Shown here one piece after another: positions 1-9,228 of a DNA stretch of 36,681 nt (position 1 is its first letter; every line of letters starts with the position of its first letter). This DNA is from Clostridiales bacterium. Its GTDB lineage: Bacteria; Bacillota; Clostridia; Oscillospirales; CAG-272. The translations under genes and the position numbers were made by a program. The notes under the pieces were generated by a model. The model was not told where the DNA came from. It was given only the letters and a program-made list of their open reading frames with translations, and did no database searches. The DNA is taken from NCBI GenBank assembly GCA_016282315.1, contig JAEEKG010000011.1, positions 1 to 36,681 on the forward strand, written 5' to 3'.

Positions 1-197
1 CAATAATCCAATTTGTTCAGAACATCTCTCAATATCCTTACACCCAGGTTTGACATTCCTATTTCATATATGTCAGGAAAGCAGAATGCAACCCTTGTAC
101 TCACAGAGTCTTTTGGTTTACATTCTCTTCCCCATTCTCCTCCGGTATATCTTCCCGGCTTTTCAACTTTTCTAAGTATACTCTCTGGTATTCTCAT
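1..197 (-). CDS. B12-binding radical SAM protein, TIGR03960-type, N-terminal fragment
   Basis: Only the first 65 codons are inside the window; the gene continues past base 1. The start ATG overlaps the addB stop by one base (TAATG), with a GAGGAAAG ribosome binding site inside the end of addB, so the two are translationally coupled. The readable N-terminus has the pattern VEKPGRYTGGEWG, then VAFCFPDIYEIGMSNLGVRIL. From memory this is the conserved start of the TIGR03960 family, which combines a cobalamin-binding region with a radical SAM domain and is of unknown substrate. The radical SAM CxxxCxxC motif would lie outside the window, so the family call rests on the N-terminal signature only. 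The operon context with queG, itself a cobalamin and Fe-S enzyme, fits. Confidence 0.7.
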   Translation of the reverse strand, partial: MRIPESILRKVEKPGRYTGGEWGRECKPKDSVSTRVAFCFPDIYEIGMSNLGVRILRDVLNKLDY

Positions 198-3100
198 TAA
201 CTACTTTCCTCAGATTTCTGAATTCTCTTTCGGCAAATGGATCTGTATTGACAATATTGGCAATTCTCTCCGTCTTTATCTTCTTTGCCTTCTTTTTTAG
301 GTCGTGCCTGCGCCGCACCCGATTTCATTTCAGACACATTGTTGAATATTGATTCCACTATCGCTTCTTTCAAATTATTCATTTCTTCAATTGTGTTCTT
401 GTGCTTTTTAGGAGCAAAATCCATGTTGGTTGCACCGATGGATTTTTCATCATCAAGCATCATGCCTTCAAAACTTGCCTTTTCTGTCTTTTGGCTTGTT
501 GTCAGCTTTGGATTTGTCTCTACATAGCACACTCCGCCCGGCAGTATTCTCTTGCCGCCATAATAGTCGCTACCGTTCTCCCAAATTGAAAACAGATACA
601 AAAGCATCTGATCATTTATTCCGAGTTTTGCTTTTTCTGGGTCAAACTTTTTGTTTGACTTTTTGTAGTCAATTACTCTGACATATAAATCATCGCCTGA
701 TTCAAATGTATCAACTCTGTCTACTATTCCTTTTAAAGACACTTTCATACCATCTTTTTCAAGGGCCATTGGCTTTATAGCAGATCTATTATTAATTTTC
801 AATTCGAAATCTTTAGGCTGATAACCGCTGTTTGAAAACTCTTCTCTTATGGCTTGGGCAAATTTCAAGGATTGTCGCACTATAAACTCGACTGTATGAC
901 GTATTTCAAGAGGCTGTTCTTCCTTTTGTTTACCCGTAAGATTGAGCATGTAGTCTTCTGCTGAATCTGAAATACGGACTTTTAAATCTTCATCACTCAT
1001 CCCTTTTGAAGCGTATCTAGCTACATTTTCCAGAATCTTGTGTATGAGTGAACCGATATTTCTGTCATCAAAAGTTGCTTTTCCCGGTTCATCGCCAAGC
1101 TCAAGGACATACTCACACATGAACTTGAAATGACAGTCCATAAACGATTCAAGTTTAGAATGGCTTATTTCAAATTGATCATTGAAACACTCAAGTGCAA
1201 GCTTTTGTTCTATTGTCGTATCATCTGATGAAATATCCATTTCCGAATAATCAAATGAATCTTTGTATTTTTCATCCTGCTTCAATATTTCACGAATTAT
1301 CTCATTGATTCTGCCTGTTCCGCGGGCGGATTTTTCAAGTGCAGGTTTTTTCCTCCAGATCAGATCTTTTTTATCTGTCTTTTCAAACTTATCTTCTTTA
1401 AATTCTTTGAATAATGCTTCAACTTCCTTTAGAGCACTGCACTTTGAATTGGGCTTGCCAGTAACATCGTAGTCTGAATAAGTAATAAACAGATCGCTTG
1501 TCGGTCTGCACAATGCCGTGTAGAAACAATAAAGCTCGCTTGATACTCTCATTTCCAATGTGTCATAGAACTTACAGCTATATGATGACAACAATTCCTT
1601 TTCTGACTCGGTAAATATGCCGTCATCGGGTACAGACGCCGGGAAAACTCCGTCATTTGCGCCCATTATATATACTGTCTTTGCCATGTGAGGTCTCACT
1701 TTTTCAGCGTCACCTATAAGGACCTGATCAAGAGATGTCGGAATTGTTCCTAAGCTGATTTCAGTCACTGCAAGTCTGAATAATTGTAAGTAGTCTTCTC
1801 CATCACATTTTTCCATGCATTGTTCTGCTACTACCGTTGTGTCAAGAGCTGAACAAATTGCACCCCATAAAGCATCTATTCTGTCTGCTTCCGATGTCTC
1901 ACCAAACTCCCTAACAAAATCTGATTCTTTTACGAGTTTTTCTGGAACATTGATGTAAATCAAAAAGTCATACAATGCTTTTGCATGTTCCCTTGGGGTC
2001 TTTGACTGAACAACTGCAGTATAGAATCTCGAGAGCACATCATATATTTTTTCTCTAGCGCTGTTAGCGTTTTCTAGAGTATTATTTGACTCTTCGGTCA
2101 TATTGCCCTGGTAACCCAGAACGCTCCTCGTCCAAGTATTCTTATATGCACTCAGATTTCTTGGCTGCCATTTTTCAACATAACAAGTCAATGCAGCTTC
2201 TTCATCCATTGTTAAATCCAGAAAACCGGATTTGGCTATGTTCAATAAATCTGCCGAACTGGATCCATATATGAGTGTCTGGTAAACTTCATCTATGAAC
2301 CTGACAATATGAGTACCTGCAATACTTGGTCTGTTAGATAAGTAGTATGGTATCTCATAGCGCTTTAAAGCAGCGTCTATAATACCTGAATAAGATTTGG
2401 TATTTCGCATCAATATGGCCATTTCGCCATATTTTTCGCCATTCATTATCCTCTTGCAAATATCGCAGCATATGGCTTCTGCCTCTGCATATACATTGGA
2501 ACAGGATGTGACAAATATATGCTTGTTATGCGGGTCGATTTCTCTTTTTCCCTCATGACTGTCCTTAAATGCGTTTTCAGCCAAGTATTTCATCTCGTCA
2601 TTTGTGTAATTGGTTGAATTCTTATTGATGACGGGAATTATGGGCTTATTATATTTTTTAGCTAAATCTGCTAGCTTTCTTTCAGTTGCTGTTGCAGAAG
2701 AAAAAGTGGGGGAATATGCGTCAAACTCCGGTATGAAGCTGAAAACCGCATATATGTTTTCTGCCGACTCAAATATTTCATCAAGCATGAGAAGTTCAGC
2801 GTTTGAATAATCGGAAAAAGAATCAATATATACATCACAATTTACAAAAAGGCCATGAGCCTTGTTTGCGGCAGCTTCCATTATACCATCGGGATCTTTC
2901 CAGTTCTTTTCTATTTCTTTGTCAAAAGTGGAATAGATCTTAGACAAATCTTCAAATTTGTTCTTTAAAAGTTCATTGTCTTCGCCTTCCAGACTGTCAG
3001 CCGCGGCTTTTAATTGGTCAGGAGAAATCAGGTTGGCTTTCAATTCTCTTCTTCCCGACACAAGCTTATCTATAGCTGATATGTCTGATTTTGAAATAGA

Positions 3101-3409
3101 GTTGTATTTTTTCAAAGAATCGATGTTTGAACGGATAATTCCATACATTAGATCCTTTTTAATTGCCGGTGTTATATAGTTTTCGCATATGCCTCCTCTG
3201 TGAGTGAATACATATTCACAAAGTCTTGAGAAAGACATGACTTCAACTTTGTGCGACAGTTCTTCATTTGCTATAGAGTGTTGTGCATTAACTTCTTCTC
3301 TTGCCGGGACCAGGTATATTATTTGTCTAGATGATGATTCTTTTTTCATCTCTTGAAACAAATATGCACTTTTTTTAGAACCTGCTCGGCCGTAAATAAA
3401 AGTTACCAT
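197..3409 (-). CDS. addB: ATP-dependent helicase/deoxyribonuclease subunit B (AddB)
   Basis: AddB is half of the AddAB nuclease that processes double-strand breaks and recognises Chi in Firmicutes. At 1070 residues it is slightly shorter than the roughly 1160 of B. subtilis AddB. Visible features, in order, are an N-terminal Walker A-like loop GRAGSKKS (residues 8-15) followed by the family pattern LVPAREEV and VMSFSRL; a Cys in FMDCHFKF beginning the C-terminal nuclease domain; GSLIHKILE; the PD-(D/E)XK core VIDYKKS; and the C-terminal cluster C1050, C1053, C1059. Together with the upstream Cys this is the four-Cys set that holds the AddB [4Fe-4S] cluster. The start ATG has GGGAGG ten bases upstream. 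queG ends 9 bases before it and the radical SAM gene overlaps its stop. addA, which normally follows addB, is absent here. The Walker A loop has Lys where Gly is usual before the invariant Lys. Confidence 0.92.
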   Translation of the reverse strand: MVTFIYGRAGSKKSAYLFQEMKKESSSRQIIYLVPAREEVNAQHSIANEELSHKVEVMSFSRLCEYVFTHRGGICENYITPAIKKDLMYGIIRSNIDSLKKYNSISKSDISAIDKLVSGRRELKANLISPDQLKAAADSLEGEDNELLKNKFEDLSKIYSTFDKEIEKNWKDPDGIMEAAANKAHGLFVNCDVYIDSFSDYSNAELLMLDEIFESAENIYAVFSFIPEFDAYSPTFSSATATERKLADLAKKYNKPIIPVINKNSTNYTNDEMKYLAENAFKDSHEGKREIDPHNKHIFVTSCSNVYAEAEAICCDICKRIMNGEKYGEMAILMRNTKSYSGIIDAALKRYEIPYYLSNRPSIAGTHIVRFIDEVYQTLIYGSSSADLLNIAKSGFLDLTMDEEAALTCYVEKWQPRNLSAYKNTWTRSVLGYQGNMTEESNNTLENANSAREKIYDVLSRFYTAVVQSKTPREHAKALYDFLIYINVPEKLVKESDFVREFGETSEADRIDALWGAICSALDTTVVAEQCMEKCDGEDYLQLFRLAVTEISLGTIPTSLDQVLIGDAEKVRPHMAKTVYIMGANDGVFPASVPDDGIFTESEKELLSSYSCKFYDTLEMRVSSELYCFYTALCRPTSDLFITYSDYDVTGKPNSKCSALKEVEALFKEFKEDKFEKTDKKDLIWRKKPALEKSARGTGRINEIIREILKQDEKYKDSFDYSEMDISSDDTTIEQKLALECFNDQFEISHSKLESFMDCHFKFMCEYVLELGDEPGKATFDDRNIGSLIHKILENVARYASKGMSDEDLKVRISDSAEDYMLNLTGKQKEEQPLEIRHTVEFIVRQSLKFAQAIREEFSNSGYQPKDFELKINNRSAIKPMALEKDGMKVSLKGIVDRVDTFESGDDLYVRVIDYKKSNKKFDPEKAKLGINDQMLLYLFSIWENGSDYYGGKRILPGGVCYVETNPKLTTSQKTEKASFEGMMLDDEKSIGATNMDFAPKKHKNTIEEMNNLKEAIVESIFNNVSEMKSGAAQARPKKEGKEDKDGENCQYCQYRSICRKRIQKSEESS

Positions 3410-3418
3410 AGTCCCTCC

Positions 3419-4231
3419 CTATTGCAATATTTTCAAATTTCTCTTTATAGTCTCTCTTTTTCTCCAGGAGAATGCTCTTTTTTTGAATTCTTCATCCGAC
3501 ATCTGATCGAGTGTCTTAATATCAAGATTGACTATTCTGTTAACCCTGAAAAAGTCTATCTGTGTCTCTTTGACATTTTTATTCAAAGGACAAGACGTCT
3601 GACACAAATCACATCCCCAGGCTGACCCGTATTTACGAATGTATTCTATTTGTTCATCTGGCAATTGTCCCTTTTGTTGCGTTACAAAAGAAAGGCATGG
3701 CATTTTATCTTTTTCCATGGGACAGCTTTTTTTGCAATTGCCGCAATCCAGGCACATTTTTTCTTTGTATTCTTCATTTGGGTCTATTCCAAATAGTGAC
3801 GGATCGCCTTCAGTCAGTATTTCACCGATGAATACATATGAGCCGTATTCTTGATTTATTAACAAATAGTTCTTGCCTCTGACCCCTAGACCTGATTTAG
3901 CAGCTGCTTCTGTCTCTTCAATCGGAGACTTGTCAGCAAATCCTGCAAACTTGACGTTGAAAGCGCTATTTAATTCCGGAATGATTCTCTCAAATAACTC
4001 ATCCATGTAATAGTGATAGTCATAACTTCTAGCATATAAAGAAATGTTGCCTATAGTATTGTCTTCAACATAATACGGAACCAAAAACAAAATGGCAGTT
4101 TTAACTTTACTCGGGTCTAGTCCTGCCCTTTCAATTACATCTGTTCTTCTAACATTGCATTCGTTTATCGGAATGGCAGAAAAGTATTCTATTTTTTCAT
4201 TTAAAAATATGTTTTTCAGTTGTTTACACAT
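3419..4231 (-). CDS. queG: Epoxyqueuosine reductase QueG-like, short form
   Basis: QueG carries out the last step of queuosine synthesis in tRNA, reducing epoxyqueuosine with cobalamin and two [4Fe-4S] clusters. The 270-residue protein shows the family's LYARSYDYHYYMDEL region, the AKSGLGVRGKNYLLI segment and two ferredoxin-like cysteine groups, CLDCGNCKKSCP and CDLCQTSCP. It stops shortly after the second group, so it lacks the C-terminal HEAT-like extension of E. coli QueG (about 380 residues); short forms are common in Clostridia. The start chosen is the ATG at 4231, because AAAGGTG lies eight bases upstream and the family homology begins there. The reading frame is open for 52 more codons upstream, but that part is hydrophobic leader-like translation without family character. 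It is the first gene of a queG-addB-radical SAM operon. Confidence 0.85.
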   Translation of the reverse strand: MCKQLKNIFLNEKIEYFSAIPINECNVRRTDVIERAGLDPSKVKTAILFLVPYYVEDNTIGNISLYARSYDYHYYMDELFERIIPELNSAFNVKFAGFADKSPIEETEAAAKSGLGVRGKNYLLINQEYGSYVFIGEILTEGDPSLFGIDPNEEYKEKMCLDCGNCKKSCPMEKDKMPCLSFVTQQKGQLPDEQIEYIRKYGSAWGCDLCQTSCPLNKNVKETQIDFFRVNRIVNLDIKTLDQMSDEEFKKRAFSWRKRETIKRNLKILQ

Positions 4232-4265
4232 AAACAATACACCTTTAGGCAAAAACTTAATAATC

Positions 4266-4294
4266 TTGCAAGAAATACGCAAATATGGTAGAAT
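4266..4294 (+). promoter_or_regulatory. Promoter of the topoisomerase operon
   Basis: TTGCAA, a 17-base spacer and TAGAAT match a sigma-A promoter. It lies about 75 bases before the parE-like start, and GAGGAAGG provides the ribosome binding site. It sits inside the leader of the divergent queG transcript, so the two transcripts overlap by tens of bases. Confidence 0.65.
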
Positions 4295-4319
4295 TATTAA
4301 GAAAATATCTATATATAGT

Positions 4320-4348
4320 ATTATACCATAATTTAAAGTATGTTTAAA
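4320..4348 (-). promoter_or_regulatory. Promoter of the queG-addB operon
   Basis: On the minus strand there is TTTAAA (4348-4343), a 17-base spacer and a perfect TATAAT (4325-4320). This places the transcript start about 80 bases before the queG ATG. Its transcript crosses the oppositely directed topoisomerase promoter at 4266-4294, so interference between the two is possible. Confidence 0.6.
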
Positions 4349-4369
4349 TAATTTTCGAGGAAGGCAAAA

Positions 4370-6364
4370 ATGGCAACAAAAAAACAAAACTACGACGACA
4401 GCAGTATTACCATGTTAAAAGGAGCGGAGAGAGTCCGTTCCAGACCTGCCGTTATGTTCGGTTCCGACAGTATTGAAGGATGCGAACAATCTGTTTTTGA
4501 AATCTTATCCAACTCAGTTGATGAGGCGCGCGAAGGATATGGAAATGAGATAATCATAACTGTTCTGACCGACGGTACCATTTCAGTTGAAGATTCGGGA
4601 CGCGGTGTACCTCTTGACTACAACGAGACTGAGGGTAAATACAACTGGGAACTCGTATACAATGAATTGTATGCTGGAAGTAAATATAACAACAACGACG
4701 AGGGAGCAAATTATAAGTTCTCTCTGGGTTTCAACGGCCTTGGAGCTGCTGCTACACAATACGCTTCAGAATTTATGAAAGTTCAGTCATACAGAGATGG
4801 CGAACTTTTGGAAATGAATTTCAAAAAGGGATATCCTGAAGGCGAGCTCATTAAAAGGCCCTTAGGCAGAAAAGAAAAACAACACGGAACTATTGTAACT
4901 TGGAAGCCTGACATCGATGTCTTCACAGATACTAATATTCCTAAAGTATTCTTTGAAACAATGCTTGAAAGACAAGCTGTGGTAAACGCAGGACTCACAT
5001 TCAGATTCCGCTGGCAATTGTCGGAAGGCGGTTTTGATGAAAAAGAGTATGTATACCCTGAAGGCATAGCAGATTATATAGAAAGAGTCACAGGAGGCAA
5101 ATATTTCACTCCTGTCCAATTGTGGAAAATAGAGACATCTGGCCGCGACAGACCAGATAAACCGGAATACAGCTTAAAAGCTGAAATCTCTTTCTGCTTT
5201 TCAAATGACGTCAGCATGATCGAGTATTACCACAACTCAAGTTACCTTGAGTACGGCGGTTCTCCGGACAGAGCTGTTAAAACCGCTTTTGCTTTTGCAA
5301 TAGACAAATATACAAAACAGCAGAACAAATACAACAAAAACGAATCCAAGATAAGCTTTTCAGATATTGAAGACAGCCTTGTTCTCGTCATAAACAGTTT
5401 CTCTACTCAGACTTCTTATGCTAACCAGACAAAGCTTTCAATTTCAAACGAATTCATTTACCAGGCGCTGAATGAATTCATTAAGCAGAACCTTGAAGTA
5501 TATTTTGCACAAAAGCCTGCAGAAGCTGACAAGATAATGGCTCAGATACTCGTCAACAAAAGGAGCCGTGAATCAGCTGAAAGTACAAGAATAAACCTGA
5601 AAAAGACATTGACTTCAGCTAGTGAAGTAACAAACAGAATTGAAAAATTCGTTGCTTGCAGATCTAAAGATAAGGACAAACGCGAACTCTACATAGTTGA
5701 AGGCGACTCAGCTTTGACATCATGTAAACTCGGAAGAGATGCAGAATTTCAGGCTATTATTCCGGTAAGAGGTAAGACGCTTAACTGCTTGAAATGCGGT
5801 TATGACAGAATATTCAAGAGCGAAATTATAGTAGATTTGCTCAGAATTATCGGTTGCGGAGCTGAAATTAAAGGCAAATCCAAATCAAGTTCAGGAAAAG
5901 ACTTCAGTCTTGATGCTTTGAGATGGAACAAGATAATAATCTGTACAGATGCCGATGAAGACGGCTTCCAGATTAGAACACTTATTCTGACAATGTTCTA
6001 TAGACTCTTGCCCACCCTGATAAAGGAAGGAAGAGTGTTCATAGCAGAATCACCTCTGTTTGAAATTACAAGCGGAGGCAAAACATATTTTGCATATGAC
6101 GAAAAGGAAAAAGCTGAGATACTGGACAAACTCGGAAACTCAAAATTCGTTTTGCAAAGATCAAAAGGACTGGGCGAAAACGAACCCGAAATGATGTGGC
6201 AGACAACAATGAATCCCGCAACAAGAAGACTTATAAAGATCTGTGAAGCGGACAAAACTCAGACTGATTACATATTTGAAACGCTCTTAGGCGATGACTT
6301 GGTCGAAAGAAAAGAATATATCGCGAGAAACGGCAAATATTATATCAAGGACGCAGACGTGTGA
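4370..6364 (+). CDS. parE: Type IIA topoisomerase subunit B, ParE-like (divergent)
   Basis: This is the ATPase/TOPRIM subunit of a type IIA topoisomerase, probably the decatenating topoisomerase IV. The GHKL ATPase domain shows the N-box around N48/D51 (NSVDEA), the DSGRGVP box (D75-P81), the glycine lid GFNGLGA (120-126) and the QTK loop (353-355). The TOPRIM domain has the catalytic E444 (VEGDSA), PVRGKTLN and the metal-binding D527/D529/D531 in DADEDG, followed by KGLGE (599-603). All catalytic residues are kept, but the sequence differs from typical GyrB/ParE at many positions, for example RSRPAVMFG instead of RKRPGMYIG, and DADEDG instead of DADVDG. At 664 residues the length is typical. 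It is nine bases from the parC-like partner. Topo IV rather than gyrase is inferred from the partner lacking a GyrA box; gyrB and gyrA would then lie elsewhere. Confidence 0.85.
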   Translation: MATKKQNYDDSSITMLKGAERVRSRPAVMFGSDSIEGCEQSVFEILSNSVDEAREGYGNEIIITVLTDGTISVEDSGRGVPLDYNETEGKYNWELVYNELYAGSKYNNNDEGANYKFSLGFNGLGAAATQYASEFMKVQSYRDGELLEMNFKKGYPEGELIKRPLGRKEKQHGTIVTWKPDIDVFTDTNIPKVFFETMLERQAVVNAGLTFRFRWQLSEGGFDEKEYVYPEGIADYIERVTGGKYFTPVQLWKIETSGRDRPDKPEYSLKAEISFCFSNDVSMIEYYHNSSYLEYGGSPDRAVKTAFAFAIDKYTKQQNKYNKNESKISFSDIEDSLVLVINSFSTQTSYANQTKLSISNEFIYQALNEFIKQNLEVYFAQKPAEADKIMAQILVNKRSRESAESTRINLKKTLTSASEVTNRIEKFVACRSKDKDKRELYIVEGDSALTSCKLGRDAEFQAIIPVRGKTLNCLKCGYDRIFKSEIIVDLLRIIGCGAEIKGKSKSSSGKDFSLDALRWNKIIICTDADEDGFQIRTLILTMFYRLLPTLIKEGRVFIAESPLFEITSGGKTYFAYDEKEKAEILDKLGNSKFVLQRSKGLGENEPEMMWQTTMNPATRRLIKICEADKTQTDYIFETLLGDDLVERKEYIARNGKYYIKDADV

Positions 6365-6373
6365 GGTTAGGCG

Positions 6374-8578
6374 ATGGCAAGTAAGAAAAAAACAAATAAG
6401 CGCATGGATTTTGATGAGATAATTCAAGCTCCGTCAACTCCACAGCCTATTACAGAAACAATTGAAAAGAATTACATGCCGTACGTTATGTCCGTCATCA
6501 TTTCAAGAGCAATTCCGGAAATAGACGGATTCAAACCGGCACACAGAAAACTTCTCTACACAATGTATACCATGGGTCTTATGACTGGTCAGAGGACAAA
6601 AAGTGCTAACATAGTCGGTCAGACAATGCACCTCAATCCTCACGGCGATGCCTCAATTTATGAGACAATGGTCAGATTGACAAGAGGCCACGCTGCTCTT
6701 TTGCACCCGTTTGTAGATTCAAAAGGAAGCTTTGGTAAACAATACAGCCGCGACATGGCGTATGCTGCCTCCCGTTACACGGAAGCAAAACTCGATCCGA
6801 TTTGCAAAGAGATATTCTCCGGAATAGACAAAAATGCAGTTGATATGGTTCCTAACTACGACAACACAACAACGGAACCAACTCTTTTGCCAACTACATT
6901 CCCCAACATCCTCGTTTCTGCAAATATGGGAATTGCTGTCGGTATGGCAAGCCAAATATGCTCATTTAACCTTGAAGAAATATGCAAGGGTACTATTGCC
7001 ATACTCAAAAATCCGAAAACTACTACTGATGAGCTTCTGGAAATAATAAAGGCACCAGACTTCCCCGGAGGCGGTCAGATAATCTATGACAGGGAGAAGA
7101 TGAAGAATCTCTTTGAAACAGGTAGAGAATCCATAACAATCAGAAGCAAGTACGAGTTTGATTCAAAAAACAATTGCATTGAGATTAAAGAAATCCCTTA
7201 TTCAACATCAATTGAACTCATCCTTAAAAAGCTCACTGAAATGATTAAGGAAGGTTCGCTCAAAGAAGTAACTGATGTAAGAGATGAAATAGACTTACAC
7301 GGATTCCAGCTCGCTTTGGATATCAGGCGCGGAGTAGATCCGGATGTTCTTATGTCTAAATTGTTCAAGAAAACAACACTTCAGGATGAATTTGCCTGCA
7401 ACTTCAATGTGCTCATTGATGGTGAACCAAAGACTCTCGGCGTAAAAGCACTTCTTGAGGAATGGATCAAATTCAGAATGAATTGTTTGAGACGTGAACT
7501 CACATTTGATTTTGAAAAGAAATCCAGATTGCTGCACTTGCTCCTGGGACTTGGCAAAATTCTTCTCGACATAGACAAAGCAATTAAAATAGTCAGAGAA
7601 ACCGAAAAGGATTCTGAAGTTGTACCAAACCTGATGAAAGGATTTGATATTGACCAGCTTCAGGCAGAATACATAGCTGAAATCAAGTTGAGACACTTGA
7701 ACAGAGAATATATTCTTGACAGGATTTCTGAAATAAAGCAGCTTCAAGAAGATATAAAGGAATTGAGAGATACAATAGATTCTGACAATAAGGTCAAAAA
7801 GGTCATTGTAAAACAGCTTGAAGACATTATTAAGAAATACGCAATTCCTAGAAAAACTGAAATTGTATATGAAGACAACAGCATAGAATTCAATGAAAAC
7901 AACTTTGTTGAAAACTACAACGTTAAGTTGTATCTCACAAAGGATGGATTCTTTAAGAAGATTACTTTGACATCACTCAGAGGATCTGATGTTCAGATGG
8001 TCAAAGAAGGCGATGAAATCACTATGAGCGAAGATGCCGAAAACATCACTGAAGTGATGTTTGTCGGAACAAATTGTCAGATGTACAGGTGTAAAGCATC
8101 TGATTTTGACAGTGTAAAAGCATCTCAACTCGGTGATTATGTTCCTGCAAAACTTGGTTTTGACGAAAATGAGCGCGTAGTTACAATGATTGTCGGACCG
8201 AGGTATGACAGTCAGGACAAACTCATATTCATATTTGAAAACGGAAAAGGCGTAAAAGTTCCGATTAGTTTGTATAAGACAACATCAAACAGAAGAAAGC
8301 TGGTAGGTTCGTTCTCAAAGACATCTCCTATAGTTGCTTGTTTCCTTGAAAAGGAAAAGACAAGTGTGGACATTTTGATGGTGTCAAGTGACAAAAAAGG
8401 AATCCTGATCAGTTCCAAACTAATCCCTGAAAAGTCAACAAGAACGGCAGCCGGTTCAACATTGTACAAAGTAAAGGCAAATCACAAAGTTGTTTCAGCA
8501 GTCTTGTTTGATGAATCAATGAAAAAGGGATCCGGATGCAGAAAAATTAAGATTCCTGCAACAGGCAGTTCTCTGTAG
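6374..8578 (+). CDS. parC: Type IIA topoisomerase subunit A, ParC-like (divergent)
   Basis: This is the DNA-cleaving subunit that pairs with the preceding gene. The winged-helix/tower core has FKPAHRKLLYTM (53-64), the HGDASIYE quinolone-determining stretch (90-97) and the active-site pair R134-Y135 in SRYTEAKL; Y135 would form the covalent DNA link. A helical C-gate follows, with a coiled-coil-like section around 440-490 and a degenerate beta-rich C-terminal part (about 500-734). No GyrA box (QRRGGKG type) is present, which favours a topo IV-like role over gyrase. The position matching E. coli ParC Ser80 is Ala93, while the Glu84 equivalent (E97) is kept. The ribosome binding site AGGTTAGG is just after the parE stop. 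The next gene follows seven bases after its stop. Confidence 0.87.
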   Translation: MASKKKTNKRMDFDEIIQAPSTPQPITETIEKNYMPYVMSVIISRAIPEIDGFKPAHRKLLYTMYTMGLMTGQRTKSANIVGQTMHLNPHGDASIYETMVRLTRGHAALLHPFVDSKGSFGKQYSRDMAYAASRYTEAKLDPICKEIFSGIDKNAVDMVPNYDNTTTEPTLLPTTFPNILVSANMGIAVGMASQICSFNLEEICKGTIAILKNPKTTTDELLEIIKAPDFPGGGQIIYDREKMKNLFETGRESITIRSKYEFDSKNNCIEIKEIPYSTSIELILKKLTEMIKEGSLKEVTDVRDEIDLHGFQLALDIRRGVDPDVLMSKLFKKTTLQDEFACNFNVLIDGEPKTLGVKALLEEWIKFRMNCLRRELTFDFEKKSRLLHLLLGLGKILLDIDKAIKIVRETEKDSEVVPNLMKGFDIDQLQAEYIAEIKLRHLNREYILDRISEIKQLQEDIKELRDTIDSDNKVKKVIVKQLEDIIKKYAIPRKTEIVYEDNSIEFNENNFVENYNVKLYLTKDGFFKKITLTSLRGSDVQMVKEGDEITMSEDAENITEVMFVGTNCQMYRCKASDFDSVKASQLGDYVPAKLGFDENERVVTMIVGPRYDSQDKLIFIFENGKGVKVPISLYKTTSNRRKLVGSFSKTSPIVACFLEKEKTSVDILMVSSDKKGILISSKLIPEKSTRTAAGSTLYKVKANHKVVSAVLFDESMKKGSGCRKIKIPATGSSL

Positions 8579-8585
8579 GTGAAAC

Positions 8586-9197
8586 ATGGTTGTATACATA
8601 GCATCAAAGGACAAAACCTTTTCCAGAATGCTTGAACTGGAAATATGCAATTATGGTGCAACTTGTTTTGAAATCGAAGAAGGCAAAATACCTAATGGCG
8701 GTGTTTCGCTTATAGAAGCACCTGTGCTTAACAAAATCGAATTGCCTGAAGACAAAGACAGCGTTCCTATAATTGTTTATGGACAAAAGAAAGATCTAGA
8801 TAATCTGCCTTTTAATTCGTACATAAGCAAATTGCCTAGACCCTTCAGGATCACCGATCTTTTGTCCATGATATTTGAGTTCCCCGTAAGCAACAATGCT
8901 TCACCCGTGCCTAAAGTAATATCTGACAAGTTATATATTAACGATGTCACAAGACAAATAAGCATAGGAGAGTCTGTCGTTAAACTGTCTAAATTCGAGT
9001 TTAACATATTTAAGTATTTATACAACACAAAGGGTAAATTTTCGACAAGAGAATCCATAAACAAAAACGTATTCAATTCGGAATTATCTTCAGCATATGA
9101 AGTTGACGTTCTTGTTTGTACAATGCGAAAAAAATTTGAAAATGCTTTTTCAAAAAAAATAATCAAGACAAAGCGTAGTTTAGGGTATTACATATAG
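8586..9197 (+). CDS. OmpR/PhoB-type winged-helix regulator with a degenerate receiver domain
   Basis: The 203-residue protein has two parts. Residues 112-203 look like a Trans_reg_C winged helix: a KLSKFEFNIFKYL recognition pattern, YEVDVLVCTMRKKFE, and the closing hairpin IKTKRSLGYYI. Residues 1-100 follow the layout of a response-regulator receiver (IASKDKTFSRML at the start, VPIIVYG near the fourth strand, SKLPRPFRITDLL at the end). However, the stretch expected to hold the phosphorylated Asp reads VSLIEAPVL with no Asp. It is therefore probably a pseudo-receiver, not controlled by a histidine kinase, and no kinase gene is nearby. It begins seven bases after the parC-like stop with TAGGTG as ribosome binding site, so it is co-transcribed with the topoisomerase genes. 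A role in controlling topology genes is inference only. Confidence 0.75.
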   Translation: MVVYIASKDKTFSRMLELEICNYGATCFEIEEGKIPNGGVSLIEAPVLNKIELPEDKDSVPIIVYGQKKDLDNLPFNSYISKLPRPFRITDLLSMIFEFPVSNNASPVPKVISDKLYINDVTRQISIGESVVKLSKFEFNIFKYLYNTKGKFSTRESINKNVFNSELSSAYEVDVLVCTMRKKFENAFSKKIIKTKRSLGYYI

Positions 9198-9228
9198 CAA
9201 ACACATTTATTCAAGGAGAACACAAACC

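Noticed and set aside
4232..4387. Extended queG N-terminus with a hydrophobic leader
   Set aside because: The extra 52 codons cover the promoter region of the divergent operon and lack family similarity; the ATG at 4231 has a proper ribosome binding site.
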